From Caulobacter sp. BP25 (GTDB lineage: Bacteria > Pseudomonadota > Alphaproteobacteria > Caulobacterales > Caulobacteraceae), in contig NZ_PEGH01000018.1 in NCBI RefSeq assembly GCF_002737755.1, forward strand, positions 372,001 to 436,000: a stretch of DNA of 64,000 nt, in the 5' to 3' direction. The first letter of the stretch is position 1, and the number at the start of each line of letters is the position of its first letter. Positions 25,943 to 33,611 of the stretch are shown piece after piece. The translations under genes and the position numbers were made by a program. The notes under the pieces are model-generated. The model ran no database searches. It was not told the origin of the DNA and was given only the letters and a program-made list of their open reading frames with translations.

Positions 25943-26338
25943 CTAAATCAGCCAGCTTTGCGGGCGCGGATAGGCTTCGCCCCGCGCCAGATAGTAGATG
26001 CCGGCGATGCAGCGAGCGATGAACCACAGGCCGATAGCTCCCATGATGGCGCCGCCCAGCATCAGCATCGGAATGCCGATCAGAACGAAGCTCAGCGGGA
26101 TGCCGACCACGAAGATCGCCAAGCCCAGCAGGAAGCCGGCGATCGACAGCCAGAAGCTGCGAATGGCGAAGGTGAAGTGGCTGGCGTTGACCGGGCCGGC
26201 GCTGTCGCGGCTGACATAGGCCACGATCAGGCCGACGAAGAAGGTCAGGCCGTTGGTGAAGCCCAGCAGGTACAGGCCATAGACGACGGCCGGCAGCAGC
26301 TTCTCTTCCGAGCTCGGGGTGACGATGGTGTCGGTCAT
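25943..26338 (-). CDS. DUF4870-family membrane protein, paralogue 2
   Basis: 131 residues with about three hydrophobic segments (GLYLLGFTNGLTFFVGLIVAYVSR, SFWLSIAGFLLGLAIFVVGIPLSFVLIGIPMLM and AIGLWFIARCIAGIYYLARG) and a conserved C-terminus AYPRPQSWLI. The SHFTFAIRSFW motif is shared with its upstream neighbour, so the two are tandem duplicates. Stop of the upstream copy is 2 bases before this ATG. Function unknown. Confidence 0.82.
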   Translation of the reverse strand: MTDTIVTPSSEEKLLPAVVYGLYLLGFTNGLTFFVGLIVAYVSRDSAGPVNASHFTFAIRSFWLSIAGFLLGLAIFVVGIPLSFVLIGIPMLMLGGAIMGAIGLWFIARCIAGIYYLARGEAYPRPQSWLI

Positions 26339-26340
26339 GA

Positions 26341-26712
26341 TTAAAGCATCCAGCTCTTGGGCGTGGGATAGGGTTGGTTCTTAAACAGGTTGGACAGGCC
26401 GATGATCCCGCGGACGATGATCCACAGTCCGACCGCGACCATCAGCACAACGCCGATCCCAATCACGGTCAGCAGGGCCGAGATCGCGGCGAACAGCGCA
26501 GCCAGCCAGAAGGTCCGGATCTGGAACTCGTAATGGCTGGCCAGCCATTCGGGCGCGTCCTTGCGGCTGACATAGGCCAGGATCGCGGCGATGATGCAGG
26601 TCAGGCCGCCGGTCGGCGGACCCGCGATCAGCAGGGCGTAGCTGATCCCCGGCAGGGTCTTGTCGTCCTGCAGCTTGGGCGGGACGGCCGGGTCGAGGGT
26701 GGGGTCTGACAA
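26341..26712 (-). CDS. DUF4870-family membrane protein, paralogue 1
   Basis: 123 residues, three hydrophobic segments, with ISYALLIAGPPTGGLTCIIAAILAYVSRKDAPEWLASHYEFQIRTFWLAALF and the C-terminal PYPTPKSWML. The spacing of motifs matches the gene just downstream (SHxxFxIRxFW and YPxPxSWxx). First of a two-gene operon. Possibly the two form a hetero-oligomer in the inner membrane; this is inference from the duplication only. Confidence 0.82.
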   Translation of the reverse strand: MSDPTLDPAVPPKLQDDKTLPGISYALLIAGPPTGGLTCIIAAILAYVSRKDAPEWLASHYEFQIRTFWLAALFAAISALLTVIGIGVVLMVAVGLWIIVRGIIGLSNLFKNQPYPTPKSWML

Positions 26713-27148
26713 CGGTTTGAGCCTTGAGATATCGTCGTTGGCTCAACGATCGCGCCGTCGCGGTCCGGATGCAAATGAAGGTGGCGTCATGACGCCGTTT
26801 TCACCTTCGGATAGGCGCGATCGTTCTCTGTAGACCGGAAACAACCCGCCTTCCTGGGCCTTGCGCCCAGGACCCATGGTTCCGGCCCATATGCGTTGGA
26901 TCGGCGTTCTAGGACTTTCCGCCCAGACCAATTCCGAATGCACAGACCTCCCTTGGCATGGGTCCTGGCCACAGGGGCCAGGAAGACGGCTCTCGTCGCT
27001 CCATCTGAGCTGCGGCGTAGAACATTACGAAAAAGTCATGTTCGCCGAACGCGTCCGATCCGGACGGCCGCGCGTAATGCCTAGTGACCGCGCGCCGTCG
27101 ACTTTCTCCCCACCCATCTCCCCCCAATCCGATGGAAGGTTCAAAAAG
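26713..27148. other. Divergent intergenic region, DUF4870 pair / fasciclin gene
   Basis: 436 bases holding the promoters of two divergent units. Two perfect short hairpins occur: TCCTGGGC/GCCCAGGA around 26852-26872 and TCCTGGCC/GGCCAGGA around 26964-26984. I see no credible gene, although several open frames cross the region. Confidence 0.55.
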
Positions 27149-27697
27149 ATGATGCGTTCGATCCTGCGCCGCACTGCGGTGCTGGCCGTCGCCGCGACGG
27201 CGCTCGCCACGACCTTGGCCACCCCCGCCCTCGCCGACCACCACGGCGCCAAGCCCAACATCGTCGGCGTCGCCGCCGGCAATGCCGACTTCGCGACCCT
27301 GGTCACGGCGGTCAAGGCCGCCGGCCTCGTCGACACCCTGTCGAGCCCGGGCCCGTTCACGGTCTTCGCCCCGACCAACGCCGCCTTCGGCAAGCTGCCG
27401 GCCGGCACGGTCGAGACCCTGGTCAAGCCCGAGAACAAGGCCACCCTGACCAAGATCCTCACCTGTCACGTCGTGGCCGGCAAGGTCATGGCCAAGGACC
27501 TGGTGGCCGCCATCCAGTCCCACGGCGGCGCCTACACGATCAAGACGGTCGGCGGCTGCCAGTTCAAGGCGGCGATCGAGGGCGGCAAGGTCGTGATCAC
27601 CGACGAGAAGGGCGGCAAGAGCACCGTCGCCGCCACCGACGTGGGCGCCAGCAACGGCGTGATCCACGTGATCGACACCGTGCTGATGCCCCGCTAA
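27149..27697 (+). CDS. Secreted fasciclin (FAS1) domain protein
   Basis: 182 residues from the ATG at 27149 (GGAAGG upstream); a much longer frame upstream is non-coding. Signal peptide about 1-27 (AVLAVAATALATTLATPALA). One FAS1 domain: NADFATLVTAVKAAGLVDTLSSPGPFTVFAPTNAAFGKLPAGTVETL, then LTKILTCHVVAGKV and the closing ASNGVIHVIDTVLMP. FAS1 domains mediate adhesion or extracellular matrix contacts. An intrinsic terminator follows. Confidence 0.93.
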   Translation: MMRSILRRTAVLAVAATALATTLATPALADHHGAKPNIVGVAAGNADFATLVTAVKAAGLVDTLSSPGPFTVFAPTNAAFGKLPAGTVETLVKPENKATLTKILTCHVVAGKVMAKDLVAAIQSHGGAYTIKTVGGCQFKAAIEGGKVVITDEKGGKSTVAATDVGASNGVIHVIDTVLMPR

Positions 27698-27738
27698 CCC
27701 CTCCGCCGCTCGAGGTCTCACCCCCAGCCTCGATCGCC

Positions 27739-27773
27739 AACGCCCCGGCCAGATGGTCGGGGCGTTTTCTTTT
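27739..27773 (+). terminator. Intrinsic terminator of fasciclin gene
   Basis: AACGCCCCG (27739-27747) pairs with CGGGGCGTT (27758-27766), followed by TTCTTTT. It also overlaps the 3' end of the convergent gene at 27772, but a T-run exists only on the plus-strand side. Confidence 0.85.
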
Positions 27774-28320
27774 ACGGCAGCAGGTCCGTCGGCGGATCAT
27801 GCGGGTCGAAGGCCGGGCCGGCGCCGATCCAGGGCAGGGCGGCCGTCAGCAGCAGCAGGACGAAGACCATCCGCGCGGTCATGTCGACGCCCACGGCGGC
27901 CATGCCGGCGCTCAGCGAAAAGGTCAGGGTCGCGGCCGCGCCCAAGGCGGTCAGGGCGATCATGCCGGTCAGGGCCGCCCGCGCCTCGATCCGCGCGACA
28001 CCGAACCGGGCCTTGGGCGAGAGGTCCGCGCCGACGGCGGCGATCGCCCGCGCCAGGGTCGAGAAGCCGGCCAGCCGGTCCTCGAACCGGCCGGGCGCCA
28101 GGTAGCTCTGCGAAACGATCACCATCCGGCGGCGGCCGAAGGTCAAAAGCAGGCTGCGTCGGCGCCCGTCCTGGCCGACGGCCAGGCGATAGCGGGTCAG
28201 GCCCGTCAGCGGAAAGCGCCGCTCGCCCTTGCCGCGCGTCTCCACCAGGACCCCGGCCTCCAGCGTCCAGACCGTCTCGGGCTGGAGCGGGGAGAGCCGG
28301 GCGCCGTGGCGGATGCTCAT
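27772..28320 (-). CDS. Hypothetical membrane protein
   Basis: 182 residues. The N-terminal half looks like a small beta-rich PH-like domain (TVWTLEAGVLVETRGKGERRFPLTGLTRYRLAVGQDGRRRSLLLTFGRRRMVIVSQSYLAPGRFEDR). Two hydrophobic segments follow (ALTGMIALTALGAAATLTFSLSAGMAAVG and MVFVLLLLTAALPWIGAG). Its start is 5 bases after the folB stop, so it is the last gene of the folB cluster. Family not recognised. Confidence 0.75.
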   Translation of the reverse strand: MSIRHGARLSPLQPETVWTLEAGVLVETRGKGERRFPLTGLTRYRLAVGQDGRRRSLLLTFGRRRMVIVSQSYLAPGRFEDRLAGFSTLARAIAAVGADLSPKARFGVARIEARAALTGMIALTALGAAATLTFSLSAGMAAVGVDMTARMVFVLLLLTAALPWIGAGPAFDPHDPPTDLLP

Positions 28321-28325
28321 CGGTG

Positions 28326-28736
28326 TCAGGCCCGAACGGCGGTGATCTCGACGCCAGCGGCGGCGGCGTGTGGGGCGAGCGCTAGGGGCTTTTCGACCCG
28401 CACCCGGGCGCGGGTCACGCGGGGATCGCTGAAGCAGGCCTGGGCCAGCCGCTCGGCGAACGTCTCGACGAGGTCGATATGGCCCTCGGCGACGATGGCG
28501 CGGGCGGCCTCGCCGACCATCTCGTAGTTCACGGTGTCGGGCAGGCGCTCACAGTGGCTGGCGGCCACGTCCAGCTCGACATCGACCACCAGCGGCTGCA
28601 TGCGGCCGTGCTCGTGGTCATAGACCCCGATCTGGGCGTCGACCTTCAGGCCGCGCACGAAGACCTTGGTGATGATGACGCGCGCCAGGTCTTGAACGGG
28701 GGCGGAAGCGGGATCGGGAAGCGGAGCTGCGGCCAA
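28326..28736 (-). CDS. folB: Dihydroneopterin aldolase
   Basis: Folate pathway enzyme forming 6-hydroxymethyl-dihydropterin from dihydroneopterin. 136 residues with the family motifs FVRGLKVDAQIGVYDHEHGRMQPLVVDVEL, DTVNYEMVGEAARAIVAEGHIDLVETFAERLAQACF and VRVEKPLAL. The catalytic Tyr (NYEMV) and Lys (VEKPLAL) are present. Upstream is an SDR gene (16-base gap), which points to a pterin role for that SDR. Confidence 0.95.
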   Translation of the reverse strand: MAAAPLPDPASAPVQDLARVIITKVFVRGLKVDAQIGVYDHEHGRMQPLVVDVELDVAASHCERLPDTVNYEMVGEAARAIVAEGHIDLVETFAERLAQACFSDPRVTRARVRVEKPLALAPHAAAAGVEITAVRA

Positions 28737-28751
28737 GGGGCGGCCTCTCTA

Positions 28752-29522
28752 TTACGGAGCGACGATGTCGGGCGTTTTCCAGCCCAGGTGCTGGCCGCCG
28801 TCTACGGCGATCATCTGGCCCGTGACCGACGTGGCGTCAATGAGATAGCGCAGGGCGGCGGCGACGTCGTCTGGCGTGGCGCGCCGCTGCAACAGCACGC
28901 CGGCGGCCTCGGCCTCGAACTCGCCGGGCGCCTGATGCACCGACGGCAGCACCGGTCCGGGGCCGATCGCGTTGACCCGGATGCGCGGCGCCAGGGCTTG
29001 GGCGAGGGTCTGGGTCGCCCACCAAAGGCCCGCCTTCGACAGGCTGTAGCTGAAGAACTGCGGATTGGGCCGCCAGACGCGCTGGTCGATGATGTTGACC
29101 ACCAGGCCCCCAAGGGCTGGTGAGCGCTCGTCCGGCAGGGCGGCGGCGAACGCCTCGGCCAGCACCAGCGGCGCGCGCAGGTTGGTGTCGAGATGCAGGT
29201 CCCAGGTCTGGCGGGAGAGGTTTCCCACGCGGTCGTCCTCGAAGGCCGAGGCGCTGTTGACCAGCAGGGTGACGGGCCGTTCGAGAGCTTCGGACGCCTG
29301 GGCGATCAGGCCGCGCGTCTCGTTCTCGTCGGAAAGGTCGGCGCGGACCAGGGCCGCGCGAACGCCCAGCGCCCGCACAGCGGCGATCGTCTCCTCGGCG
29401 TCTTCGGCCGAGGCGCGATGGTGGACGGCGACGTCATAGCCAGCGCGGGCGGCCTCCAGGGCCAACGCCCGGCCGATCCGACGCCCCGCGCCAGTGACCA
29501 GGGCCGCGCCGCGCGCGCTCAT
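28752..29522 (-). CDS. SDR oxidoreductase, pteridine-reductase (FolM)-like
   Basis: 256 residues from the ATG at 29522. A much longer upstream frame runs through a Nudix gene on the other strand and is not credible. Motifs: cofactor loop ALVTGAGRRIGRALA (the TGxxRRIG form seen in pteridine reductases), NSAS in place of NNAG, IIDQRVWRPNPQFFSYSLSKAGLWWATQTLA with catalytic Tyr and Lys (YSLSK), and ITGQ-like VTGQMIAVDGGQHL. Neighbouring folB supports reduction of a pterin such as dihydromonapterin. A 26-codon ORF ends 8 bases upstream, so translation may be coupled. Confidence 0.85.
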   Translation of the reverse strand: MSARGAALVTGAGRRIGRALALEAARAGYDVAVHHRASAEDAEETIAAVRALGVRAALVRADLSDENETRGLIAQASEALERPVTLLVNSASAFEDDRVGNLSRQTWDLHLDTNLRAPLVLAEAFAAALPDERSPALGGLVVNIIDQRVWRPNPQFFSYSLSKAGLWWATQTLAQALAPRIRVNAIGPGPVLPSVHQAPGEFEAEAAGVLLQRRATPDDVAAALRYLIDATSVTGQMIAVDGGQHLGWKTPDIVAP

Positions 29523-29530
29523 CGGCGAGA

Positions 29531-29611
29531 TCAGTCGATGCGGCCGAATTCCGAGACGTTCAGCGTCATGACGATGCCGATGAAGATGGCGATGACGAGG
29601 ATCGCGAGCAT
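29531..29611 (-). CDS. 26-residue hydrophobic small protein
   Basis: A short ORF: MLAILVIAIFIGIVMTLNVS then EFGRID. GGAG lies 7 bases before the ATG at 29611, a better ribosome-binding site than that of the following SDR gene. Residues 2-17 would form one membrane span, with a charged tail outside or inside. It ends 8 bases before the SDR start. It could be a real small membrane protein or mainly a means to translate the SDR by coupling. Too short for standard gene callers. Confidence 0.6.
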   Translation of the reverse strand: MLAILVIAIFIGIVMTLNVSEFGRID

Positions 29612-29702
29612 GGCGCGGCTCCGAAAGAGAATGACGATATCCCTTCGGCTTTAGCGGTCGTGGGGACTGACCGCAAGGCCGGCCCGCGCTACTACCTACC
29701 CC

Positions 29703-30173
29703 ATGCTCTGGCGCCGCCGCATCGAACCGTTCACCCGTCCCCTGGTCTACGCCTTCTTCCGCTTCAAGCGGGGGCTGACGCTGGGGGTGCGGGCGGTGGT
29801 GACGGATCAGGACGGCAAGGTCCTCTTGATCCAGCACACCTACATCAAGGGCTGGTACCTGCCTGGCGGCGGGGTCGAGCGCGGTGAGACGGCCGAGCTC
29901 GCCGTGGTCCGCGAGCTGGCCGAGGAGGCGGGCGTGCGCGCCCTGTCGCGCCCGCGCCTGGTCAGCGCCCACAGCAACGAGATCCTGCACCCCGGCGACC
30001 ACGTCCTGGTCTACCGCATCGACGCCTGGGAGACCTGCGCCAGCAACGCCGCCGGCGAGATCCACGCGGTGGGCTGGTTTGATCCGCACGACCTGCCGGA
30101 AGAGACCACGCGGGCCACCCGCCGCCGGATCGCCGAGGCGCTGCATGGGGAAGAGCCGGACGCGATGTGGTGA
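29703..30173 (+). CDS. Nudix hydrolase
   Basis: 156 residues. The Nudix box GGVERGETAELAVVRELAEEAGV is complete (GX5EX7REUXEEXGU), within LLIQHTYIKGWYLPGGGVERGE. The N-terminal helix RRIEPFTRPLVYAFFRFKRGLTLGVRAVV is amphipathic and hydrophobic, which suggests association with the membrane. Such enzymes cleave nucleoside diphosphates linked to other groups; substrate unknown. Divergent from the 26-residue ORF and SDR gene. Confidence 0.92.
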   Translation: MLWRRRIEPFTRPLVYAFFRFKRGLTLGVRAVVTDQDGKVLLIQHTYIKGWYLPGGGVERGETAELAVVRELAEEAGVRALSRPRLVSAHSNEILHPGDHVLVYRIDAWETCASNAAGEIHAVGWFDPHDLPEETTRATRRRIAEALHGEEPDAMW

Positions 30174-30318
30174 GGCGCGAAAAACCCCTCTCTCCATGAA
30201 AGAGGGATTCAAAATCGCCCCCTTCACACCTGAACGCCGATCACATTAAATGCTTGTTTGAAACCGTCCGCCGTCTCTCCCAACTAGAGCGGGCGATCCC
30301 AACGGGCAGGAGAACGTC

Positions 30319-31758
30319 ATGCGCGACTACACCAAGTTCTACATCGACGGCGCCTGGGTCGATCCCGCCCAGCCCAAGACCCTGGACGTCATCAACCCGG
30401 CCACCGAAGCGGTCGCGGGCGTCATCTCGATGGGCTCGGCCGCCGACGTCGACAAGGCCGTGCGCGCCGCGCGCAAGGCGTTCGCCACCTTCTCCCAGAC
30501 CAGCCGCGAGGAGCGCATCGACCTGCTCGAGCGGATCATCGCCGAGTACCAGAAGCGCTTCGAGGATATGGCCAAGGCCATCACCGAGGAGATGGGCGCC
30601 CCCGCCTGGCTGGCCCAGCGCGCCCAGGCGGCCATGGGCATCGGCCACGTCCAGACGGCGATGGCGGTGCTGAAGGACTACAGGTTCGAGGAAGACCGCG
30701 GCACGACCCGCATCGTCAAGGAGCCGATCGGCGTCTGCGCCTTCATCACGCCGTGGAACTGGCCGGTGAACCAGATCGCCTGCAAGGTCGGCCCGGCGCT
30801 CGCCACCGGCTGCACGATGGTGCTGAAGCCCTCGGAAATCGCGCCGTTCAGCGGCTATATCTGGACCGAGATCCTGCACGCCGCCGGCGTTCCGGCCGGG
30901 GTGTTCAACCTGGTCAATGGCGATGGCCCCACGGTCGGCGCGGCCCTCAGCAGCCACCCGGAAGTCGACATGGTCTCGTTCACCGGCTCGACCCGAGCGG
31001 GCGTCGAGGTGGCCAAGAACGCCGCCCCGACCGTCAAGCGCGTTCACCAGGAGCTGGGCGGCAAGAGCCCCAACATCATCCTCGACGACGCCGACTTCCA
31101 GAAGGCCGTCGGCGGCGGCGTGGCCTCGGTGATGCTGAACTCGGGCCAGTCGTGCAACGCCCCGACCCGCATGCTGGTGCCGGCTACGCGCATGGACGAG
31201 GTGATCGCCATCGCCAAGGCCGCCGCCGAGGCCCATACGGTCGGCGACCCGAACGGCAACCACAAGATGGGCCCCGTGATCTCCGAGACCCAGTGGAACA
31301 AGATCCAGGGCCTGATCCAGAAGGGCATCGACGAGGGCGCCACCCTGGTCACCGGCGGTCCCGGCCGTCCCGAGGGCCTGGACAAGGGCTATTACGTAAA
31401 GCCCACCGTCTTCGCCAACGTCACCAACGACATGACCATCGCCAAGGAAGAGATCTTCGGCCCGGTGGTCTCGATCCTGGGCTACGACACGGTTGAGGAA
31501 GCCGTCACGGTCGGCAACGACACCGAGTACGGCTTGGCGGCCTATGTCTCGGGCGGCGACCCGGGCGAGGTCCGCAAGGTGGCGGCCAAGCTGCGCGCGG
31601 GCCAGGTGAACCTGAACGGCGCCAGCCCCGACCTGATGGCCCCGTTCGGCGGCTACAAGATGAGCGGCAACGGCCGCGAGTGGGGCGACCACGCTTTCGG
31701 CGAGTTCCTGGAGACCAAGGCGATCCTGGGCTACTCGGCGAAGGTGGCGGCGGAGTAG
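30319..31758 (+). CDS. NAD(P)-dependent aldehyde dehydrogenase family protein
   Basis: 479 residues of the ALDH superfamily. General-base Glu245 in HQELGGKSPNIILDDADF and catalytic Cys279 in NSGQSCNAPTRM are present, as are PWNWPVNQIACKVGPALATGCTMVLKPSE and the cofactor segment FTGSTRAGVEVAK. C-terminal PFGGYKMSGNGREWGDHAFGEFLETKAIL is typical of the group acting on small aldehydes. AGGAGAA precedes the ATG. Stands alone. Substrate cannot be told from sequence. Confidence 0.95.
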   Translation: MRDYTKFYIDGAWVDPAQPKTLDVINPATEAVAGVISMGSAADVDKAVRAARKAFATFSQTSREERIDLLERIIAEYQKRFEDMAKAITEEMGAPAWLAQRAQAAMGIGHVQTAMAVLKDYRFEEDRGTTRIVKEPIGVCAFITPWNWPVNQIACKVGPALATGCTMVLKPSEIAPFSGYIWTEILHAAGVPAGVFNLVNGDGPTVGAALSSHPEVDMVSFTGSTRAGVEVAKNAAPTVKRVHQELGGKSPNIILDDADFQKAVGGGVASVMLNSGQSCNAPTRMLVPATRMDEVIAIAKAAAEAHTVGDPNGNHKMGPVISETQWNKIQGLIQKGIDEGATLVTGGPGRPEGLDKGYYVKPTVFANVTNDMTIAKEEIFGPVVSILGYDTVEEAVTVGNDTEYGLAAYVSGGDPGEVRKVAAKLRAGQVNLNGASPDLMAPFGGYKMSGNGREWGDHAFGEFLETKAILGYSAKVAAE

Positions 31759-31779
31759 GGGGCTGGCTCTGCTGCTGAT

Positions 31780-32379
31780 TTAGACGGAGAGGGCGGGGCC
31801 GGGAGGCTCCGCCTTTTTTGGCACTTCCCTTACCGCTGGAGAAATGTTCTCCCCATCAATTTTTGCAGATAGGTCGAGAAAACGCATTGTTAACGATTCA
31901 ATCGCATTGAAAAGTTCTTTTAATTCCTTTGTTTCAACTCTTTTGTCTTTGAATACGAGAGTTTTTCGGGCCGTAATTTCTGTTCTGTGTGGGGCGTATT
32001 TCTTGGGGATTTTAAACCCTAAGCCGCTTCCTCTGAATATTTCTGCGTAACCGTCATCCGCGACGCCTATAGATGACCAGGGATCGTGCAGTGCTCGATT
32101 TCTTTGATTGCCTAGTTCAATTACAGTCCCAGATAACGATCTAGCAGATTTTAGGAGCCCTTCAGACGCCCCTCTCAGCTTGAGCAGAGAGAGCAAGGCG
32201 TCTATTTTCCTGGAAGGTCCGATAACCTGTGCAGTCAGGCAGAGTCCTGCTTCTGCGTCATCGCTAACCAGCGCGACAGACATAAGGTCGATAATCTGCT
32301 CCAGACGTGCCCAGGCGTCTGCGATCCGCCCTAAAGCCGCGTAGTGTTCATCTGATATTCCTGGAGCGAAAATGCTCAT
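31780..32379 (-). CDS. Low-GC hypothetical protein with HEPN-like motif
   Basis: 199 residues, markedly lower GC than neighbours (many AT-ending codons), so probably acquired. It is all-helical, and LGNQRNRALHDPW contains an R-x4-H motif like that of HEPN RNases and their relatives. The N-terminal helix AALGRIADAWARLEQIIDLMSVALVS also fits that fold. No nucleotidyltransferase (MNT) partner or second toxin-antitoxin gene is next to it. The downstream region is filled with palindromic repeats. Function unknown; HEPN membership is a tentative reading. Confidence 0.7.
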   Translation of the reverse strand: MSIFAPGISDEHYAALGRIADAWARLEQIIDLMSVALVSDDAEAGLCLTAQVIGPSRKIDALLSLLKLRGASEGLLKSARSLSGTVIELGNQRNRALHDPWSSIGVADDGYAEIFRGSGLGFKIPKKYAPHRTEITARKTLVFKDKRVETKELKELFNAIESLTMRFLDLSAKIDGENISPAVREVPKKAEPPGPALSV

Positions 32380-32788
32380 TGAATGACCTCCCAGGGTCGG
32401 ACCCAGCCTTACATCTCTTGGAGGCAGCAGCGTGCCGGACTGACCAGGTCAGTCAAGGCTCGCCTCCGGCGACCGCGTCGCGGCGACGCGAAGCGTCGGC
32501 CTTGAGTGACCTGGACAGCCCGGCGATCGTCTCGCCGTGAGATGTAAGCATGGCTCCCTTCCCGGGCGGGGAGGGGCGTCGCGACTCCCTCTCCCATGGG
32601 GAGAGGGCCGGGGAGAGGGGGTAAGCCGCCAGCCGGAGCGCCGGCAGGGCGGCGGCCCTCGTAATCCCTCTCCCTCCCACCGCTGCGCGGCGGGCCCCGC
32701 CCTCTCCCGCCGGGAGAGGGATCGGAAAGCGGGAAATCCCGATTCCTTCCGTTGAAAGCGCCCAAAGGTCGAGCTCATCCTCCCCGCC
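32380..32788. other. Intergenic region with palindromic repeat
   Basis: About 410 bases between the HEPN-like gene and the DUF559 gene. Most of it (32587-32721) is a long palindromic repeat; the rest (32440-32560) is GC-rich with short inverted segments. No gene is supported. Confidence 0.6.
32587..32721. repeat. Long palindromic repeat upstream of DUF559 gene
   Basis: TCCCTCTCCCATGGGGAGAG at the left and CCTCTCCCGCCGGGAGAGGG at the right, each a hairpin, with GCCGCCAGCCGGAGCGCCGGC between. A related shorter hairpin pair lies at 33136-33183, so the DUF559 gene is bracketed by two members of the family. Confidence 0.75.
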
Positions 32789-33133
32789 ATGGACGCCACC
32801 GCCAACGCCCGCCGCCTGCGCCAATCCCAGACCCTGGCCGAGAAGACGCTGTGGGGCCTGGTCCGGGCGCACCGGCTGGGCGGGTTCAAGTTCAGGCGGC
32901 AGGTCCCGATCGGCGGCTACTTCGCCGACTTTGTCTGCGAACAGAGCAAGCTGATCGTCGAGCTGGACGGCGCCGCGCACGACGGGCGCGAGGATTACGA
33001 CGCACGCCGCACGCAGGCGCTTGAGTTGTTCGGCTATGCCGTGCTGAGGTTCCGCAACGAGCGGGTCTTGGCCGATCCCGGCGGGACGGCGGATGACATT
33101 CTGGCGGCGCTGCGGGGCGCGCGGCCGGGGTGA
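32789..33133 (+). CDS. DUF559 endonuclease-like protein
   Basis: 114 residues matching the DUF559/Vsr-like restriction-fold proteins: ARRLRQSQTLAEKTLWGLVRAHRLGGFKFRRQVPIGGYFADFVCEQSKLIVELDGAAHDGREDYDARRTQALELFGYAVLRFRNERVL. The PIGGYFADFVC...KLIVELDG segment carries the PD-(D/E)xK-type acidic residues. These genes are common, usually solitary and often found in variable positions; the biological role is not settled. Bracketed by palindromic repeats. Confidence 0.88.
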   Translation: MDATANARRLRQSQTLAEKTLWGLVRAHRLGGFKFRRQVPIGGYFADFVCEQSKLIVELDGAAHDGREDYDARRTQALELFGYAVLRFRNERVLADPGGTADDILAALRGARPG

Positions 33134-33135
33134 AA

Positions 33136-33183
33136 CCCCTCTCCCGACCGCTTCGCGGCCACCCTCTCCCTCTGGGAGAGGGA
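33136..33183. repeat. Short palindromic repeat after DUF559 gene
   Basis: CCCCTCTCCCGACCGCTTCG, GCGGCC and then CCCTCTCCCTCTGGGAGAGG. Two small hairpins related to the 32587-32721 element, directly following the DUF559 stop. Confidence 0.65.
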
Positions 33184-33202
33184 TTGGGCTACCCTCCCGC
33201 CC

Positions 33203-33367
33203 ATGACCACCGATACCCCACCCGCCGAGACCCCGATCCAGCGCGCTCTGCGTCTGAAGCAAGCCGCGCTCGACGCGCGGCCCAAGCCCCCGCGCGGGGG
33301 CAAGTTCCAGCGCCAGCAAGCGGCGCGCGTGGCGACGGGCGCGTCCAAGCCGTGGATGAGCCGCTGA
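33203..33367 (+). CDS. Small basic hypothetical protein
   Basis: 54 residues, Pro/Lys/Arg/Gln-rich: TPIQRALRLKQAALDARPKPPRGGKFQRQQAARVATGASKPWMSR. Its TGA overlaps the next ATG (TGATG at 33365-33369), which supports it as a translated gene coupled to the DUF3606 gene. It could bind nucleic acid given its charge, but no domain is recognisable. Confidence 0.65.
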   Translation: MTTDTPPAETPIQRALRLKQAALDARPKPPRGGKFQRQQAARVATGASKPWMSR

Positions 33368-33549
33368 TGGCCGGCCTGAAAGATAAGCGCGGCTTCATCG
33401 ACAAGGACCGCCTGGATCTCTCCGAGCGCCAGGCCGTCGAATACTGGATGAAGCGCTGGGGCGTGACCCGCGACCAGATCACCGCCGCCCACCGCAAGGT
33501 CGGCAAGATGACCAAGGACATCGCCGCCGAGCTTGGCAAGAAGCGCTGA
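33367..33549 (+). CDS. DUF3606-like small protein
   Basis: 60 residues. The core DRLDLSERQAVEYWMKRWGVTRDQITAAHRKVG follows the DUF3606 pattern (...VRYWTxxxGVxxxxLxxAVxxVG), ending KMTKDIAAELGKKR. Start overlaps the upstream stop by one base. DUF3606 proteins are small, common in alphaproteobacteria and of unknown function. A second copy follows at 33612. Confidence 0.8.
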   Translation: MAGLKDKRGFIDKDRLDLSERQAVEYWMKRWGVTRDQITAAHRKVGKMTKDIAAELGKKR

Positions 33550-33611
33550 GCCGCGCGGGCGGGCGGAACCCTTGGGTCCGCCACGGCTTGGACTCCGTGA
33601 AGGAGACCGCC

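Noticed and set aside
25626-25946. 106-codon open frame upstream of ahpC on the plus strand
   Set aside because: Arg/Ala/Pro-rich with no family resemblance, starts inside the candidate OxyR box and overlaps the end of a DUF4870 gene.
26852-26984. Two short hairpins with TCCTGG arms as a riboswitch or small RNA
   Set aside because: Only 8-bp arms, no conserved core or T-run visible; they could arise by chance in GC-rich DNA.
28752-30227. 491-codon version of the SDR protein
   Set aside because: The N-terminal 235 codons overlap the Nudix gene on the other strand and lack SDR features; the real start is at 29522.
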